Assembly (NCBI RefSeq): GCF_902729355.1
Contig: NZ_CACVCC010000004.1
Coordinates: 55,216 to 119,215, forward strand
Direction of reading: 5' to 3'
Origin: Streptococcus sp. S784/96/1
GTDB lineage: Bacteria > Bacillota > Bacilli > Lactobacillales > Streptococcaceae
Length of the DNA: 64,000 nucleotides
Position numbers and translations under genes: made by a program. Shown in pieces: positions 38,235-46,339 of the stretch. Below the pieces are notes generated by a model. It did no database searches, had not been told where the DNA came from, and saw only the letters and a program-made list of their open reading frames with translations. How positions within the stretch are numbered: the stretch's first letter is position 1; every line of letters starts with the position of its first letter.

Positions 38235-38997
38235 GGCGCCAACCTCCTTGTTCCTTTTCCTTGAAAAGTAACTGAGCTGAACTTTGATAAGCTTTTTGAT
38301 AATTTTCAAAAGTTAAAACTTCTGCTAGCTCCCCACTAGCTACTACGGTTTTATTCAGCCAAACCAAATAATCAAAGTAGTTTTCTATTGTGTTTAAATC
38401 ATGATGGATAACCACCGATGTTTTTCCTTCTTCTTGAAACTCTCTCAAAATGGACATAATGATTTCTTCAGTCTTGATATCAATACCAGCTAAGGGCTCG
38501 TCCATTAAATAAAGCTCCGCTTCTTGAGCAAGGGCACGTGCAATAAACACACGTTGTCTTTGTCCGCCTGATAACTCACTAATTTGCCGATTTTTTAAAT
38601 CTAACAAATTCATTTTTTCTAAAGACGCAAAAACAATTTCTTTATCTTTTGCTGTAGGTCGTTTTAACCAATTTTTAATGTGGGGGTAGCGTCCCATAAG
38701 GACGATGTCATAAACAGTTGCAGGATACTGCCAGTTCACTTGACTTGCTTGTGGAATATAAGCTACCCTAGTCGCTATCATTTGCGACAAATGATCTGAT
38801 TGTCCTAGAAGTTTAATTTGACCACTTCTAGCTTTTTCAAAGCCTAAAAGACTCTTGAATAAAGTTGACTTTCCGGCTCCATTAGGGCCTACAATAGCAC
38901 AGCGACTCCCTTGTGGAATGATAAGATTCACATTCTCTAATGCTGAGACTTGTTGATAGGCTACCGTTAGTTCAGAGACTTGGATAGCTGGATTCAT
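38227..38997 (-). CDS. mtsB: Metal ABC transporter ATP-binding protein
   Basis: A 256-residue ABC ATPase energising the metal permeases. Walker A GPNGAGKST is near residue 37, the signature LSGGQRQRVFIARALA near 140, Walker B LYLMDEPLAGID near 160 and the H-loop VVIHHD near 194. It lies 12 bases after the binding-protein gene and overlaps permease 1 by 8 bases. The family is that of manganese/zinc/iron chelate importers. Confidence 0.93.
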   Translation of the reverse strand: MNPAIQVSELTVAYQQVSALENVNLIIPQGSRCAIVGPNGAGKSTLFKSLLGFEKARSGQIKLLGQSDHLSQMIATRVAYIPQASQVNWQYPATVYDIVLMGRYPHIKNWLKRPTAKDKEIVFASLEKMNLLDLKNRQISELSGGQRQRVFIARALAQEAELYLMDEPLAGIDIKTEEIIMSILREFQEEGKTSVVIHHDLNTIENYFDYLVWLNKTVVASGELAEVLTFENYQKAYQSSAQLLFKEKEQGGWRHA

Positions 38998-39009
38998 GAT
39001 TTCCTCCTT

Positions 39010-39939
39010 TTATTTAAGATAGTCAACAATTAATTTAATATTATGTTTATACATGTCGACATAATTATCTCCCTCTTCACCTGCTGGGGCTAGTGAGTCT
39101 GAGAAGAGTTCTTTATGCTCTCCAGTAACAACGCTAACTGAACCACCCTTAGCTTTGACCGCTTCTTGCAGTTTCTTCATACGATCTGGATTTGTTGTTG
39201 ACTCAGTGAAAATAGCTTTAATATTGTGATCAATGATCAAATCAACGGTTTTAATCATATCACTATTAGCAACTTCTGACTCTGTGCTAACGCCTTGTGG
39301 TGCATAAAGTGTAAATCCGTAGCGATTTGCAAAATAGTTAAATGCATCGTGTGGTGTCACAAGGTAACGGCTTTGTTCTGGAATAAGTGACAATTGCTCC
39401 TTGTTCCATTTATCTAGCTCATCTAATTCATTTAAATAAGCCTTCTCATTTTTTTCAATTGTTTCTTTTTTATCAGGCAAAAGTTCTTGCAAATCGTCTG
39501 AAGCTGCTTCTACTGCTTTTTGGTAAAGATCTATATCAAACCAAAAATGTGGATCAACGACATCTTCCCCGTCTTCTTCCATGGTTCCAATTTCAGTTTT
39601 AGTAAAATCACGAGTAACAGCAGAACCTGTTTTTTCCAAAGCTTCAATCATCTTACCTTCAAAATGCAGACCATGATAAAGGACTAAATCCGCTTCTTGT
39701 AATTTCTTTAAATCACTTGATTTGGCAGTATAAAGGTGTGGGTCTTCTCCAGCTGGAATAATGAGCTGACGTTCAACTAAATCTCCGGCTAATTCACTAA
39801 CCATGTCATCTAAGAAAGAAGTGGTCACAGTAACAACGGGCTTTTCTTTTTCGTTTTTAGCATCTGTAGATTGATTTTGACAAGCTGCCAAAGCTAATAA
39901 GGCAACAGAAGTTAATATAATAGTATTTAATTTTTTCAT
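39010..39939 (-). CDS. mtsA: Metal-binding lipoprotein of the MtsA/PsaA/TroA family
   Basis: A 309-residue cluster A-I solute-binding lipoprotein. The lipobox LLALAACQ places the lipidated cysteine near residue 20. Metal ligands fit the family: histidine in EDPHLYTAK, histidine in VDPHFWFD, glutamate in IFTESTTN and the late aspartate in SDSLAP. This His-His-Glu-Asp set is used for manganese, iron or zinc. The lack of the long histidine-rich loop of AdcA argues against a dedicated zinc protein. It begins the operon and is preceded by a DtxR-type operator. Exact metal preference is not determined by sequence. Confidence 0.93.
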   Translation of the reverse strand: MKKLNTIILTSVALLALAACQNQSTDAKNEKEKPVVTVTTSFLDDMVSELAGDLVERQLIIPAGEDPHLYTAKSSDLKKLQEADLVLYHGLHFEGKMIEALEKTGSAVTRDFTKTEIGTMEEDGEDVVDPHFWFDIDLYQKAVEAASDDLQELLPDKKETIEKNEKAYLNELDELDKWNKEQLSLIPEQSRYLVTPHDAFNYFANRYGFTLYAPQGVSTESEVANSDMIKTVDLIIDHNIKAIFTESTTNPDRMKKLQEAVKAKGGSVSVVTGEHKELFSDSLAPAGEEGDNYVDMYKHNIKLIVDYLK

Positions 39940-39971
39940 CTTTAAAGACTCCTAGGTTTTATTATTCACAT

Positions 39972-39989
39972 AGTTAGGTAATCCTAACT
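39972..39989. promoter_or_regulatory. DtxR/MtsR-type operator
   Basis: A perfect inverted repeat, AGTTAGG-N4-CCTAACT, between the divergent metal operon and its regulator gene, about 30 bases upstream of the mtsA start. It resembles the TTAGG...CCTAA operators of streptococcal DtxR-family metal regulators, so metal-loaded MtsR would repress the operon there. Confidence 0.82.
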
Positions 39990-40043
39990 TTATAAAAAGG
40001 ATAACCGATATGAGAGTTTTTGTCAACCATTTACCTACAATTT

Positions 40044-40052
40044 TGTTATAAT
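40044..40052 (+). promoter_or_regulatory. Extended -10 promoter of mtsR
   Basis: TGT followed by TATAAT (40047-40052) forms an extended -10 element without a well-spaced -35. The start site near 40059 falls after the AAGGAG at 40054, which therefore cannot serve as a ribosome site and favours ATG 40082 as the translation start. Confidence 0.65.
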
Positions 40053-40081
40053 TAAGGAGTGAAAAATAGATGAGGTTTAAT

Positions 40082-40723
40082 ATGACACCTAACAAAGAAG
40101 ATTATTTAAAATGTATCCACGACCTAAGGGAACGTGGTGATAAAATTTCCAATAAAATGATTGCAGACTATATCCAAGTTTCCACTCCTTCTGTCTCAGA
40201 AATGCTAAAAAAAATGCAGGCTGAAGACTGGGTGGTTAAGGATAAGTTTTTTGGATATGCCTTAACCGAAAAAGCGGAACTTATTGTCACCGAACTCTAT
40301 CGTAAACATCGATTGCTAGAAGTTTTCTTACAAAATCACCTTCACTATACAACCGAGGAGACACACCAAGAAGCTGAAATTTTAGAGCATGCTGTCTCTA
40401 CGATGTTTATTGATCGCTTGGAAGAAAGCCTAAATTTTCCAGAATTTTGTCCACATGGTGGTACGATTCCTAAAAAAAATGCTCCTTTAAAAGAGAAAAA
40501 TCACCAGACTCTTGCTCAAATTGCTCAAGAAGGGAACTATCAACTGGTTCGTGTGCATGACGAAATTGAACTATTAGACTATTTACAACGTCATAATTTT
40601 CATCTGGGGACTGAGTTTACTTTAACTGAAATCGATTCTTACGCTCAAACTTATCAGATCCATTTTGGTAACAAGAATTTAACGATTCCCTTGACAATTG
40701 CTAAGTTAATTTTTGTTAAATGA
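40082..40723 (+). CDS. mtsR: DtxR-family metal-dependent repressor
   Basis: A 213-residue metalloregulator. The N-terminal winged helix (MTPNKEDYLKCIHDL, then IADYIQVSTPSVSEMLKKM) binds the operator; the middle dimerisation domain carries metal ligands in EILEHAVSTMF and FCPHGGTI; the C-terminal SH3-like FeoA domain begins near residue 140. I use ATG 40082 since it matches the family's start and has GAGG six bases ahead, while the in-frame ATG 40070 would rely on a ribosome site lying upstream of the likely transcript start. It is divergent from the ABC operon it should repress when manganese or iron is available. Confidence 0.92.
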   Translation: MTPNKEDYLKCIHDLRERGDKISNKMIADYIQVSTPSVSEMLKKMQAEDWVVKDKFFGYALTEKAELIVTELYRKHRLLEVFLQNHLHYTTEETHQEAEILEHAVSTMFIDRLEESLNFPEFCPHGGTIPKKNAPLKEKNHQTLAQIAQEGNYQLVRVHDEIELLDYLQRHNFHLGTEFTLTEIDSYAQTYQIHFGNKNLTIPLTIAKLIFVK

Positions 40724-40768
40724 TGATCTTCTTCCACATTAATACTACTGAAAGAAAAGTTTACAAAG

Positions 40769-40825
40769 ATAAAAAACGAATGTTGATACCTAGTAAAAAG
40801 CTAGATATCCTTCATTCGTTTTTTT
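40769..40825. terminator. Terminator after mtsR
   Basis: A long hairpin with outer arms AACGAATG and CATTCGTT, inner GATA.CTAG and CTAG.TATC pairing and a seven-T tail. The 140 bases between it and the kinase gene hold nothing I recognise. Confidence 0.88.
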
Positions 40826-40965
40826 ACAATTAATACTCATTAAGAATCAAAATTAGACATTAACAAAAACATTAATTTTTGATTGACATAAACAGAACTA
40901 TGACTGTTTCTTCCAAAGAGTGACATTATCTGCTCAGTTTTAAAATCTACTTTGCAATTACTCTT

Positions 40966-41922
40966 TTAGAACGCCTCATTTTTTCTCTTTGAAACAACCA
41001 CTTCTGTTCCGATATCAATCTGACTGGTCACTTCAATTGCTAGATTTAGCTGATTTAAAACCTGTTTGGTCATGTATAGTCCAAATCCTGAAGCCTTTTG
41101 GTGTTCGTGTCCATTATAACCTGTGAAGCCTTCCTCAAAAAGACGCGGGAGATCTTCTGGCAAGATACCGATCCCCTGATCAGCGATTGTGATGCTATTT
41201 TCTGTTAAGGTAATCGTAATTTTTCCACCTGCGGTACTATACTTAATCGCATTATCCAAAATTTGAGACAAAGCAAAGCTCAACCACTTTTTATCTGTTT
41301 TTAACTGCCAATCACCTGTCACCTCTACAGATAATTGTTTGTGGAAGAAGAGAATTCGATTTTTTTTAATTACTTCCTTGATTAGTTCATTAACTGAAAT
41401 CTGTTCAAAACGAAAGTCATCTTGTCTTTCACTGAACTTCAAATAAGTCAAGAGATTCTCCAAATAATGTTCTAATCGTATGACCTGTTGATTAACATCA
41501 TCCGATTGAAGTTGATTAGTTTGTGCCATTAGTGAAACGGCTGATAAGGGAACCTTCATCTGATGAACCCACATTTTGATTAAATCTTGTTGACGAGAAG
41601 CCTGGCTTTGAGCTCGAAAAACTTCCTGTTGAGCCTTATCATTATGTGCAGATAAGGCTTTTTGATAACTCTCATCCAATGGACTTGACAGCTCTGCTAT
41701 TTCCCACAAATCCCTAAAATTCGCTAAGAGTCTCAACTGATGCCGAAAGCTCAGAAAATGCCAGATACTAAAGGGAATTAACACTATTAAATTAAAAAGA
41801 AGCGTCATGCCAAAATAAATCATTGGTAGATGGTAGAGAGCAAAGGATACTAAAAATCCTACTGACAAAAAGCTTATCACAAGATACCAAATCCCATGTT
41901 GCTTTATATATTTCATCATCAT
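40966..41922 (-). CDS. Bce-type intramembrane-sensing histidine kinase
   Basis: A 318-residue kinase with two N-terminal membrane helices (about residues 10-30 and 37-57) separated by only a few residues, so it has no external sensing domain. This is the BceS/intramembrane-sensing type, which reads the state of its partner ABC transporter. The HisKA motif is MWVHQMKVPLSAVS (phospho-histidine near residue 131), and the ATP-binding domain shows LSQILDNAIKYS, DQGIGI and GFGLYMTKQV. It overlaps the response-regulator gene by 4 bases. The matching BceAB-like transporter is encoded just upstream, beyond a toxin-antitoxin pair. Confidence 0.9.
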   Translation of the reverse strand: MMMKYIKQHGIWYLVISFLSVGFLVSFALYHLPMIYFGMTLLFNLIVLIPFSIWHFLSFRHQLRLLANFRDLWEIAELSSPLDESYQKALSAHNDKAQQEVFRAQSQASRQQDLIKMWVHQMKVPLSAVSLMAQTNQLQSDDVNQQVIRLEHYLENLLTYLKFSERQDDFRFEQISVNELIKEVIKKNRILFFHKQLSVEVTGDWQLKTDKKWLSFALSQILDNAIKYSTAGGKITITLTENSITIADQGIGILPEDLPRLFEEGFTGYNGHEHQKASGFGLYMTKQVLNQLNLAIEVTSQIDIGTEVVVSKRKNEAF

Positions 41923-42581
41923 CTTAGTAAATATCCGACTCCTCTTACTGTATGAATATGGTCAAACCCAAGCCCAGCTACCTTCTTGCGCAGTCGTGCT
42001 ATATTAACATTGAGGGTATTCTGATCAATGAACTCATCACTCTCCCACAATTTCTCTAAAATCGTCTCCTTACTCACCACTTCTTCCTTATGAGAAAATA
42101 GCAAAGCTAGTATTTTATTTTCCGTGGGTGACAGCTGGATGTGTTCAGAACCAATAGAAAGAGCACCGTCACGGCTGAGCGAAAAATCCTTAAATGTTAA
42201 TTCTTCACTGGTAAACTGATGCGAACGACGTAAAAAAGCTCCAATCTTAGCATCCAGAAGACCAATCGAAAATGGTTTAGCAATGTAATCATCGCCTCCC
42301 ATATTTAATGCCATAACCATATTCATCTCATCATTGCTAGACGAAATAAAAATAATAGGTACCATTAACGTTTTTCGAATCTCTGCCGTCCAATAAAATC
42401 CATTAAAATAAGGAAGGGTAATATCAAGTAAAATCAAGTCTGGCTTAACTTCCTCAATCTCCTGCTTAACTGCACGAAAATTAGACGCACTAAACACCTG
42501 ATACTGCTGTCCCAAATGCCCTTTCAACAACGATACAATGGTCTCATCATCTTCAACAATAAAAATTTTATCTTTAGTCAT
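41919..42581 (-). CDS. Bce-type OmpR-family response regulator
   Basis: A 220-residue regulator partnering the intramembrane-sensing kinase. Receiver-domain acidic residues are in IFIVEDDETI, the phospho-acceptor in LILLDITLP (near residue 52) and the lysine in YIAKPFS (near 101). The C-terminal winged helix includes SPTENKILALLFSH and VRGVGYLLR. I choose ATG 42581 (MTKDKIFIVED), immediately after another ATG at 42584, with GAGAAAG as ribosome site. The reading frame extends upstream into the relE toxin gene, which suggests transcription may couple the two. Confidence 0.9.
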   Translation of the reverse strand: MTKDKIFIVEDDETIVSLLKGHLGQQYQVFSASNFRAVKQEIEEVKPDLILLDITLPYFNGFYWTAEIRKTLMVPIIFISSSNDEMNMVMALNMGGDDYIAKPFSIGLLDAKIGAFLRRSHQFTSEELTFKDFSLSRDGALSIGSEHIQLSPTENKILALLFSHKEEVVSKETILEKLWESDEFIDQNTLNVNIARLRKKVAGLGFDHIHTVRGVGYLLR

Positions 42582-42591
42582 CATTGCTTTC

Positions 42592-42855
42592 TCAATAATT
42601 ATCTCTGCGGTAACCAATCGTAACTGCAAGAACTACTAACTCATTATCTATAATGTCACAAATCACACGATAATCACCAACACGATAGCGCCATTGCCCA
42701 GAACGATTTACCGTCAATCCTTTACCTTTTGACCTGGGATTTTCTATTCCATCAATATTCTTATATAGATATTTTATAATTAAACTCGAAATTCCCTTGT
42801 CTAATTTTCGAAGTTGCTTTTGAGCTCGTGGTGATAAAATAACTTTATAACTCAA
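42592..42855 (-). CDS. RelE/ParE-superfamily toxin
   Basis: An 87-residue toxin of the RelE fold, which in this family cuts mRNA on the ribosome. Visible features are the N-terminal YKVILSPRAQKQLRKLD, the basic centre SKGKGLTVNRSGQWRYRVGDYRVICDI and the C-terminal VTIGYRRDNY, matching the arginine-rich active-site pattern. No ATG exists: the best start is TTG 42855, seven bases after AGGAG inside the end of the antitoxin gene, which overlaps by 11 bases. This weak start after a strong antitoxin start would keep toxin below antitoxin. Gene order antitoxin-toxin is standard. Confidence 0.88.
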   Translation of the reverse strand: MSYKVILSPRAQKQLRKLDKGISSLIIKYLYKNIDGIENPRSKGKGLTVNRSGQWRYRVGDYRVICDIIDNELVVLAVTIGYRRDNY

Positions 42856-43084
42856 TTCCAAGCTCCTCTGCCATCTCCTCCAATGTCATTGGCTCAAGTC
42901 CATTAGCTAAATCATCTAAATATTCCTCATAGGCTAGCTCACCTACCCTAGCATCATATTCATCTTCCAAAGCTTCTAAGGTTTTGGTACGAATCAACTC
43001 AGAAAGAGAAACTCCTTCAAATTTCGCCATTGCCTTCATAAAATTTTTATCAGCTTCAGAGACTTTTAAGGTTATTGTTGGCAT
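42845..43084 (-). CDS. RelB-like antitoxin
   Basis: A 79-residue antitoxin. The N-terminal 45 residues (MPTITLKVSEADKNFMKAMA, then VSLSELIRTKTLEALED) form a ribbon-helix-helix DNA-binding domain, and the acidic C-terminal tail (AYEEYLDDLANGLEPMTLEEMAE) is the usual disordered toxin-neutralising part. It has its own promoter with an overlapping palindrome, so the pair is self-regulated. The module sits between the ABC permease gene and the two-component genes of the Bce system and interrupts what is otherwise a continuous functional cluster. Confidence 0.9.
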   Translation of the reverse strand: MPTITLKVSEADKNFMKAMAKFEGVSLSELIRTKTLEALEDEYDARVGELAYEEYLDDLANGLEPMTLEEMAEELGIEL

Positions 43085-43102
43085 ATCAAACTCCTTTAGA
43101 TT

Positions 43103-43140
43103 AGTAACACTATTGTATTACTTTTGATATTAAAAATCAA
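43103..43140 (-). promoter_or_regulatory. relBE promoter with palindromic operator
   Basis: On the minus strand TTGATT (43140-43135) and TACAAT (43117-43112) are 17 bases apart. A near-perfect 20-bp palindrome, arms AGTAA/TTACT with partly symmetrical centre, spans 43103-43122 and covers the -10 box, so antitoxin binding would shut the promoter. Confidence 0.82.
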
Positions 43141-43179
43141 GAAAGCACCTGCTCATTTAAAAACAAGTACTTCCAATCA

Positions 43180-45150
43180 TTATCTTTCTACCAATTTGTA
43201 GTAGGTTCTGCTGGTAACTTTGTAACTGATGAAATAGAGAATACCAACCACAAGCATGGTAATCCCAGCCACTAGGTAAACTAAATTACTGCTAGCAACC
43301 CCAAAGAAAAGAAGCATTTGTTTTAACATCGGAATAGCCACTACATAATGCAGCGCCGCAATTCCCAGTGGCATAAAGAAGACTAAAATGGTTTGAGACG
43401 AAATCGTTTTCTTAACCTCTTCTTTTGACATCCCAACTTCTTGGAGAATCTTATACGATTTCTTATCTTCTTGACCTTCTGAATATTGTTTATAGTAAAT
43501 AATCAAAGCTGCACCAAGTAGGAATGAAAGACCTAGAACCACACCTGTAAAGAGCATACCACCAAATAATGTGTAGCCTTCATCCAGAACATCTTGTTTA
43601 AATTGAATGTCACCAATGCCATTTCCAGCATCATCGACAATACCAACATCATTAGCCAAGTTTAGTTTCTCAGCCTCCTCTTTCGTTAAATTGAGATGAG
43701 CCGTGTAGGTATTTGGTGGAAAAGTCACTGCATAATCCATAATCTCTTTAAAAGATATTTTTAGTTTAGTCGCAACTTCTTCATTGGCAACGACCATCAC
43801 TGCACCATTATAGATATAATAAACTTCAGGGATAATAGCTGTTTGATAATTCTTGACAACATCAAATTTGTTGCCTAACAAGTTCATGGTCTTGTAATGA
43901 CTGTTTCCTTGTTGTTTTAAGAAGGCAACTTGATTTGCGGATAGTTTTGGCACATCATTACCCAGCTTCTTAAAATCATCTTGGGTAACAACAAAGACAA
44001 ATCCTGTCTCAGCGGCCGCACTCATAAATTCTTCAGCATTTGCATAAGAAAGATGCTCACGATTAGCAAGTGGAAAACTAATCAAGGATGATGTATAACC
44101 AACGACCTTTTTCTCATCATCCAGTTTACTCAAGACATATTTATCCAGTAATGCCTGACCTTCATCTGAAAAGCCATCTACAGTTAAGGAAACCTTGGCA
44201 TTGTTAATAAACTGTTTGTTGACCTGTGTTTGCGTATTGGCATAAAGCGCAGCTGTTGTCCCAATTGAAACAAAAGCCATAACAGATAAAAGTGTGATAC
44301 TTGCCAGACCAGCTGCGTTAGCCTTCATACGGAAAATCATCTGACTGGTTGTGATAAAGTGCTTCGGTTGATAGAAATAAGCTTTGTTGCTCCGCTTTTT
44401 CTTCAAATACCAAGCCATAAAGCTAATATAGAAGAGATAGGTTCCTAAGATAACTAGCACCACCGCTACAAAGAAGTAGAGAATAACCAAGAGAGCTGAC
44501 AAATCCTTAGAATAAATCGAAATCCCGTAGCCTGCACCAATAAAGAGAACGCTGAGAAAAGCTAGAAGCATATTACCACGTGGTTCTTTTTCACCCTGCT
44601 CACTACTTTTGAACAAGCTGAGCGGAGAGGTTTTACCAATACGACGCAACCCAACTAGCATAAGAATAAAGAAAATCCCCACAAAAAGCGATGCATTCAA
44701 GATAAACGCTAACGGTGACAAGGTCAAAATCAGCTTGTCATAATTGATGATATTAACAAAAATCAGATAAAGAAAATTGGCAAAAATTCCAGAGAATATT
44801 GATCCTAAAATCACTAAAAAGATGAAAATGATTCCCAATTCTAAGGTTGATACCCAGCCCACTTGACGCTTGTTCATCCCTAGAATATTATAAAGTCCAA
44901 ATTCCTTGCTTCGCTGTTTAAGGAGGATATTATAGCTATAAATCTCCATGGCAATGGATAAAATGGTTAACACAACCACACCAAGAGGCAAGATAATGGC
45001 AGCCGTATCCATTCCTTCTCTCATCGGACTGGTCATGATAAGCAAAATGGAACACGTTAAACTATAAAGAACAAAACTTGCTAAGAGAAACGGTGCATAG
45101 GCTTTTTTCGATGACTTGATGTTATTCCAAGCCAGTTTTAAGTAAAACAT
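43180..45150 (-). CDS. BceB-type peptide-antibiotic ABC permease
   Basis: A 656-residue permease with ten membrane segments in the BceB pattern: one N-terminal helix (about 17-37), a block of further helices to about 305, a large external domain of about 210 residues (about 310-520) and a C-terminal FtsX-like block. Starting motif FYLKLAWNNIKSSKKAYAPF and SKEFGLYNILGMNKRQVGW are typical. Such permeases free lipid II-cycle intermediates from peptide antibiotics and report flux to the partner kinase. ATG 45150 lies one base after the ATPase stop and follows GGAGGTGA. The external domain, which determines drug range, is intact. Confidence 0.92.
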   Translation of the reverse strand: MFYLKLAWNNIKSSKKAYAPFLLASFVLYSLTCSILLIMTSPMREGMDTAAIILPLGVVVLTILSIAMEIYSYNILLKQRSKEFGLYNILGMNKRQVGWVSTLELGIIFIFLVILGSIFSGIFANFLYLIFVNIINYDKLILTLSPLAFILNASLFVGIFFILMLVGLRRIGKTSPLSLFKSSEQGEKEPRGNMLLAFLSVLFIGAGYGISIYSKDLSALLVILYFFVAVVLVILGTYLFYISFMAWYLKKKRSNKAYFYQPKHFITTSQMIFRMKANAAGLASITLLSVMAFVSIGTTAALYANTQTQVNKQFINNAKVSLTVDGFSDEGQALLDKYVLSKLDDEKKVVGYTSSLISFPLANREHLSYANAEEFMSAAAETGFVFVVTQDDFKKLGNDVPKLSANQVAFLKQQGNSHYKTMNLLGNKFDVVKNYQTAIIPEVYYIYNGAVMVVANEEVATKLKISFKEIMDYAVTFPPNTYTAHLNLTKEEAEKLNLANDVGIVDDAGNGIGDIQFKQDVLDEGYTLFGGMLFTGVVLGLSFLLGAALIIYYKQYSEGQEDKKSYKILQEVGMSKEEVKKTISSQTILVFFMPLGIAALHYVVAIPMLKQMLLFFGVASSNLVYLVAGITMLVVGILYFISYKVTSRTYYKLVER

Positions 45151-45151
45151 A

Positions 45152-45904
45152 TTATTCACCTCCTAAAAGAGCTGACATAGCAAGTGAAATCTCACGGTTA
45201 AAATCTGTTGAGGTCTTATCACCACGATAAAGCTGGTGGAAAATACGTCCATCTTTAATAAAGAGAACTCGTTTGGCATGACTGGCTGCATTGGCAGAGT
45301 GAGTTACCATCAAAATGGTTTGACCTGTTTCGTTGATTCCTTCAAAAAGCTTCAATAAATCTTCTGAGTTTTTATAATCCAAAGCAGCTGTTGGTTCATC
45401 TGCCAACAACAGCTGAGGTCTCGTAATTAAGGCACGTGCAATAGCCACCCGTTGTTTTTGACCACCAGAAAGTTCAAAGGGACGTTTATTCAAAAGCGTG
45501 TCAATTCTCAGGTTACTAGCTAATCCCTGCAATCGCATCTCCATTTCCTTATACGATTTTTTATCAAGTACAAGTGGCAAGAAAATATTATCCTTAATAG
45601 ACAGGGTATCTAAAAGGTTAAAATCTTGGAAGACAAATCCTAAGTTTTTCAGACGATAACTAGCAAGTTTGCTTTCTTTAATTTTAGTAATATCCTCACC
45701 ATTTAAAATAACCTGACCCTTACTAGGTTTATCAAGAGTCGCTAGAATGTTAAGCAAGGTTGTCTTACCAGAACCAGACTCACCCATAATAGCAATAAAT
45801 TCACCTTTTTCAACCTTAAAATCCACATCTTGCAAAGCGCGTGTTTCTTCCTTTGAAAAACGTGTACGATAAACTTTTTCTAAATGATTGATTTGTAAAA
45901 ACAT
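45152..45904 (-). CDS. BceA-type peptide-antibiotic ABC ATPase
   Basis: A 250-residue ABC ATPase of the LolD/MacB/BceA class. Walker A GESGSGKTT is near residue 41, Q-loop FVFQDFNLLDTLS near 92, signature LSGGQKQRVAIARAL near 145, Walker B LLLADEPTAALD near 166 and H-loop VTHSANAA. It is the first gene of the transporter unit, with AAGGAAGG before ATG 45904. Upstream lie tiny membrane-peptide ORFs and the palindrome at 46273-46290 that may regulate it. Confidence 0.93.
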   Translation of the reverse strand: MFLQINHLEKVYRTRFSKEETRALQDVDFKVEKGEFIAIMGESGSGKTTLLNILATLDKPSKGQVILNGEDITKIKESKLASYRLKNLGFVFQDFNLLDTLSIKDNIFLPLVLDKKSYKEMEMRLQGLASNLRIDTLLNKRPFELSGGQKQRVAIARALITRPQLLLADEPTAALDYKNSEDLLKLFEGINETGQTILMVTHSANAASHAKRVLFIKDGRIFHQLYRGDKTSTDFNREISLAMSALLGGE

Positions 45905-45979
45905 AATACGATTCCTTCCTTACTGTCCATACTTTCTAACTGATAGCTATACTTTCTCTACTACTATATCAGAAAGTTC

Positions 45980-46084
45980 TCACTTCCTACATCTTTCAGC
46001 CCTGCATTTTTTCCTAAAACAAGCGGTGCAGACCGATACGACGATCAAACCCAATATCATGATAGTATAACCTAATTTATTCAT
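45980..46084 (-). CDS. Possible 34-residue membrane peptide
   Basis: A short frame begins at ATG 46084 with GGAAGTGAG correctly placed upstream. It encodes a hydrophobic helix (LGYTIMILGLIVVSVCTACF) followed by a basic, cysteine-containing tail. It lies between the broken small ORF and bceA. Sequence families this short cannot be identified by eye; ribosome site, hydropathy and position are the only support. It may be an accessory peptide of the transporter, a small toxin-like peptide, or chance. Confidence 0.4.
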   Translation of the reverse strand: MNKLGYTIMILGLIVVSVCTACFRKKCRAERCRK

Positions 46085-46089
46085 TTCAC

Positions 46090-46197
46090 TCACTTCCATT
46101 TCTTGATGGTCACATTTCCTAACAAAATAGTTCCTGCCAAAACACCTAACTCCCACGGTAACAGTCAGAGGTTCCTTTTAATTGCTTCTAGTGACAT
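46090..46197 (-). pseudogene. Possible small membrane peptide gene broken by TGA
   Basis: ATG 46197 follows GGAAG and gives MSLEAIKRNL, then TGA (46167-46165), then, in the same frame, LLPWELGVLAGTILLGNVTI and a basic end (KKWK) to TGA 46092-46090, just six bases before the next small ORF. The continuation has a membrane-helix profile, so a 35-residue membrane peptide interrupted by one stop fits. Very short; treat with caution. Confidence 0.35.
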
Positions 46198-46272
46198 CGT
46201 TTTCTTCCTTTCTTTTGATACTCCTATTTTACTAGAAAATAGCAGAGCGAATCTTACAATAAAGTGCTTAAA

Positions 46273-46290
46273 CCTTACAAATTTGTAAGG
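46273..46290. promoter_or_regulatory. 18-bp perfect palindrome in the divergent promoter region
   Basis: CCTTACAAATTTGTAAGG is perfectly symmetrical. On the plus strand CTTACA (46274-46279) and TATAAT (46297-46302) are 17 bases apart, so the palindrome covers the -35 of the PASTA-like gene. A further half-site, CTTACAAT, lies at about 46254-46261. It is a plausible target of the Bce-type regulator controlling both directions. Confidence 0.65.
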
Positions 46291-46339
46291 CTTTGATATA
46301 ATGGAAAAAAACTCTAGAAAATTAGCACGAGGACTTATT

